Part shown: positions 5,375 through 6,393 of the stretch, in pieces
Position numbering within the stretch: position 1 is the stretch's first letter
Layout: every line of letters begins with the position of its first letter
Source: Acidimicrobiia bacterium
Lineage (GTDB): Bacteria; Actinomycetota; Acidimicrobiia; Acidimicrobiales; Ilumatobacteraceae
Assembly: GCA_013821025.1 (NCBI GenBank)
Contig: JACDHN010000161.1
Coordinates: 1-6,393, forward strand
Direction: 5' to 3'
Length of the DNA: 6,393 nt
The notes under the pieces: generated by a model
The model's database searches: none
What the model was told of the DNA's origin: nothing
What the model saw: the letters and a program-made list of their open reading frames with translations, nothing else
Position numbers and translations under genes: made by a program

Positions 5375-6393
5375 CTAGACGAAGCCGGCTTGGCTGACGT
5401 CGGTGTGACCCATAGCGGTGGTGTCGATACCGGCGACGTAGTCCTTGGCTCCCGAGAGGAAGTAGTAGAAGTACGTGAAGAGGATTGGCGATTCGTCGAG
5501 CAGCAGCTCCTGGATCTGCTTCGACGCAGCCCGCTGGCTGTCGAGGTCGATGGCAGCGGTGTAGTCGGCGAACAGCTTGTCGTAAGTCTTGTTCTTGAAG
5601 TGGGCGCCGTTCCACGTCCCTGTGCTGAGCAGCGGCGCCCCGAGCAGCACGTTCGGCACGCCGCGGTGGCCGTACTCGGTGATACCCATCTGGGAGTCGA
5701 GCCATCGCGAGTTCCCGTACGTTGCGTCGCCGTAGTACGTGCCGGCGTCGGTGATGCTGAGGTTGAGCCGGATGTTCGCCTGCCGCAGGTCTTGCTGGAG
5801 GAGCTGGGCATAGTCGGGCATCTCGAAGCCCTGCCACGTGGACAACGTGACGCTGAACCCGTCTGCTACACCTGCCGCTTCGAGCAGCTTCTTCGCCTCT
5901 GCGACGTTCTGCTCACGCTGGCGCACGTCGGGTGCGGTCGATGGGAACACCGGGGCGAACGGGCTGTCGTTGCCGATGTCGGTCTTCGTGTCGAGCAAAC
6001 CGTTGACCAGGTTCGTGCGGTTCACGAGCAGGGCGACCGCTTGGCGGATGCGCTTGTCGTTGAACGGCTCGATGTCGCCGCGCAAATGGCACTGGCGGTG
6101 TGCCGACGACTTCAGCTCCGTGGTGACCACGGTCGGGTCGGTCAGCAGCGCTTTACCGCCCGACACCGAGAACTGCACCACGTAATCGACCTGGTTGCCC
6201 TGGAACCCCAGGATCAAGCTCTGCTCGTTGCCGAAGAACACGATCTCGGCCTTCTCGGACAGCGGCCGGCGGGCCGGGTCCCAGTACTGCTCGTTGGGGA
6301 GCAAGGTGATGCCCTCCCCCGGCCGGTACTCGCCGAGCTTCCATGGTCCGGTCCCGATGAACGTCTTTTCCCAGTCACCCTCGTAGTCCTTCG
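5375..6393 (-). CDS. extracytoplasmic solute-binding protein family 5 (DppA/OppA type), C-terminal part
   Basis: The C-terminal 338 residues of the transporter's receptor; the start lies beyond the right edge. Members are usually 500-600 residues, so roughly 170-250 N-terminal residues with the export or lipoprotein signal are missing. The visible part starts with IGTGPWKLGEYRPGEGITLL and NEQYWDP, the standard domain-1 signature of SBP_bac_5 proteins. EPFNDKRIRQAVALLVNRTNLV follows, the conserved segment that packs into the ligand-binding lobe. After it come SPFAPVFPS, AEAKKLLEAAG and a tyrosine-rich C-terminal stretch (FTYFYYFLSG). The protein ends at TAG (5377-5375). The family delivers peptides, nickel, sugars or other small solutes to DppBCDF-like importers. 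Ligand choice depends on pocket residues that cannot be judged from this part alone. It is the first known gene of the operon and the frame is intact across the visible part. Confidence 0.93.
   Translation of the reverse strand, partial: KDYEGDWEKTFIGTGPWKLGEYRPGEGITLLPNEQYWDPARRPLSEKAEIVFFGNEQSLILGFQGNQVDYVVQFSVSGGKALLTDPTVVTTELKSSAHRQCHLRGDIEPFNDKRIRQAVALLVNRTNLVNGLLDTKTDIGNDSPFAPVFPSTAPDVRQREQNVAEAKKLLEAAGVADGFSVTLSTWQGFEMPDYAQLLQQDLRQANIRLNLSITDAGTYYGDATYGNSRWLDSQMGITEYGHRGVPNVLLGAPLLSTGTWNGAHFKNKTYDKLFADYTAAIDLDSQRAASKQIQELLLDESPILFTYFYYFLSGAKDYVAGIDTTAMGHTDVSQAGFV

Noticed and set aside
5358..5837. 160-residue N-terminal extension of permease 1
   Set aside because: It overlaps the binding-protein gene in another frame, with low-complexity Arg/Ala/Pro sequence; GGAG plus the membrane-span start fit ATG 5357.

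Overview
The window is GC-rich, tightly packed bacterial DNA. Long reading frames, many GTG/CTG/GCC codons and overlapping genes suggest a high-GC actinobacterium, possibly Acidimicrobiia-like. That is an impression from composition and gene style; no marker gene here settles the taxonomy. I see no RNA gene, CRISPR array, insertion sequence or phage gene.

Layout from left to right. (1) Positions 1-243, minus strand: the N-terminal 81 codons of a PhnD-type periplasmic-binding-fold protein, cut by the window edge. (2) Positions 244-335: a short divergent intergenic region with a candidate promoter and a 10-bp-spaced direct repeat. (3) Positions 336-1367, plus strand: a complete BHMT-like homocysteine S-methyltransferase of 343 residues with all three zinc-binding cysteines. 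(4) Positions 1363-1432: a convergent junction with no intergenic base. The two TGA stop codons abut inside a palindrome, and two strong inverted repeats lie within the last codons of the minus-strand gene. (5) Positions 1368-6393, minus strand: a four-gene Dpp/Opp-type ABC transporter operon. In transcription order it holds a substrate-binding protein (C-terminal 338 residues only), permease 1 (DppB type), permease 2 (DppC type) and one 702-residue protein carrying both ATPase domains.

The transporter genes are closely coupled: a 17-bp gap after the binding protein, an 11-bp overlap (or a 7-codon minicistron with ATGA joints) between the permeases, and an ATGA overlap between permease 2 and the ATPase. 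Together they would make one complete importer: an extracytoplasmic receptor, a heterodimeric channel and a fused two-site motor. The substrate cannot be told from sequence; peptides are the default for the family, but nickel, sugars and other small solutes are also carried by it.

I did not find a clearly new biological system. The points most worth a second look are the altered substrate-site residues of the BHMT-like enzyme, the signal-less PhnD-like protein divergent from it, the terminator-like hairpins embedded in coding sequence at the convergent junction, the possible minicistron between the permeases, and the paired four-cysteine motifs of the fused ATPase.
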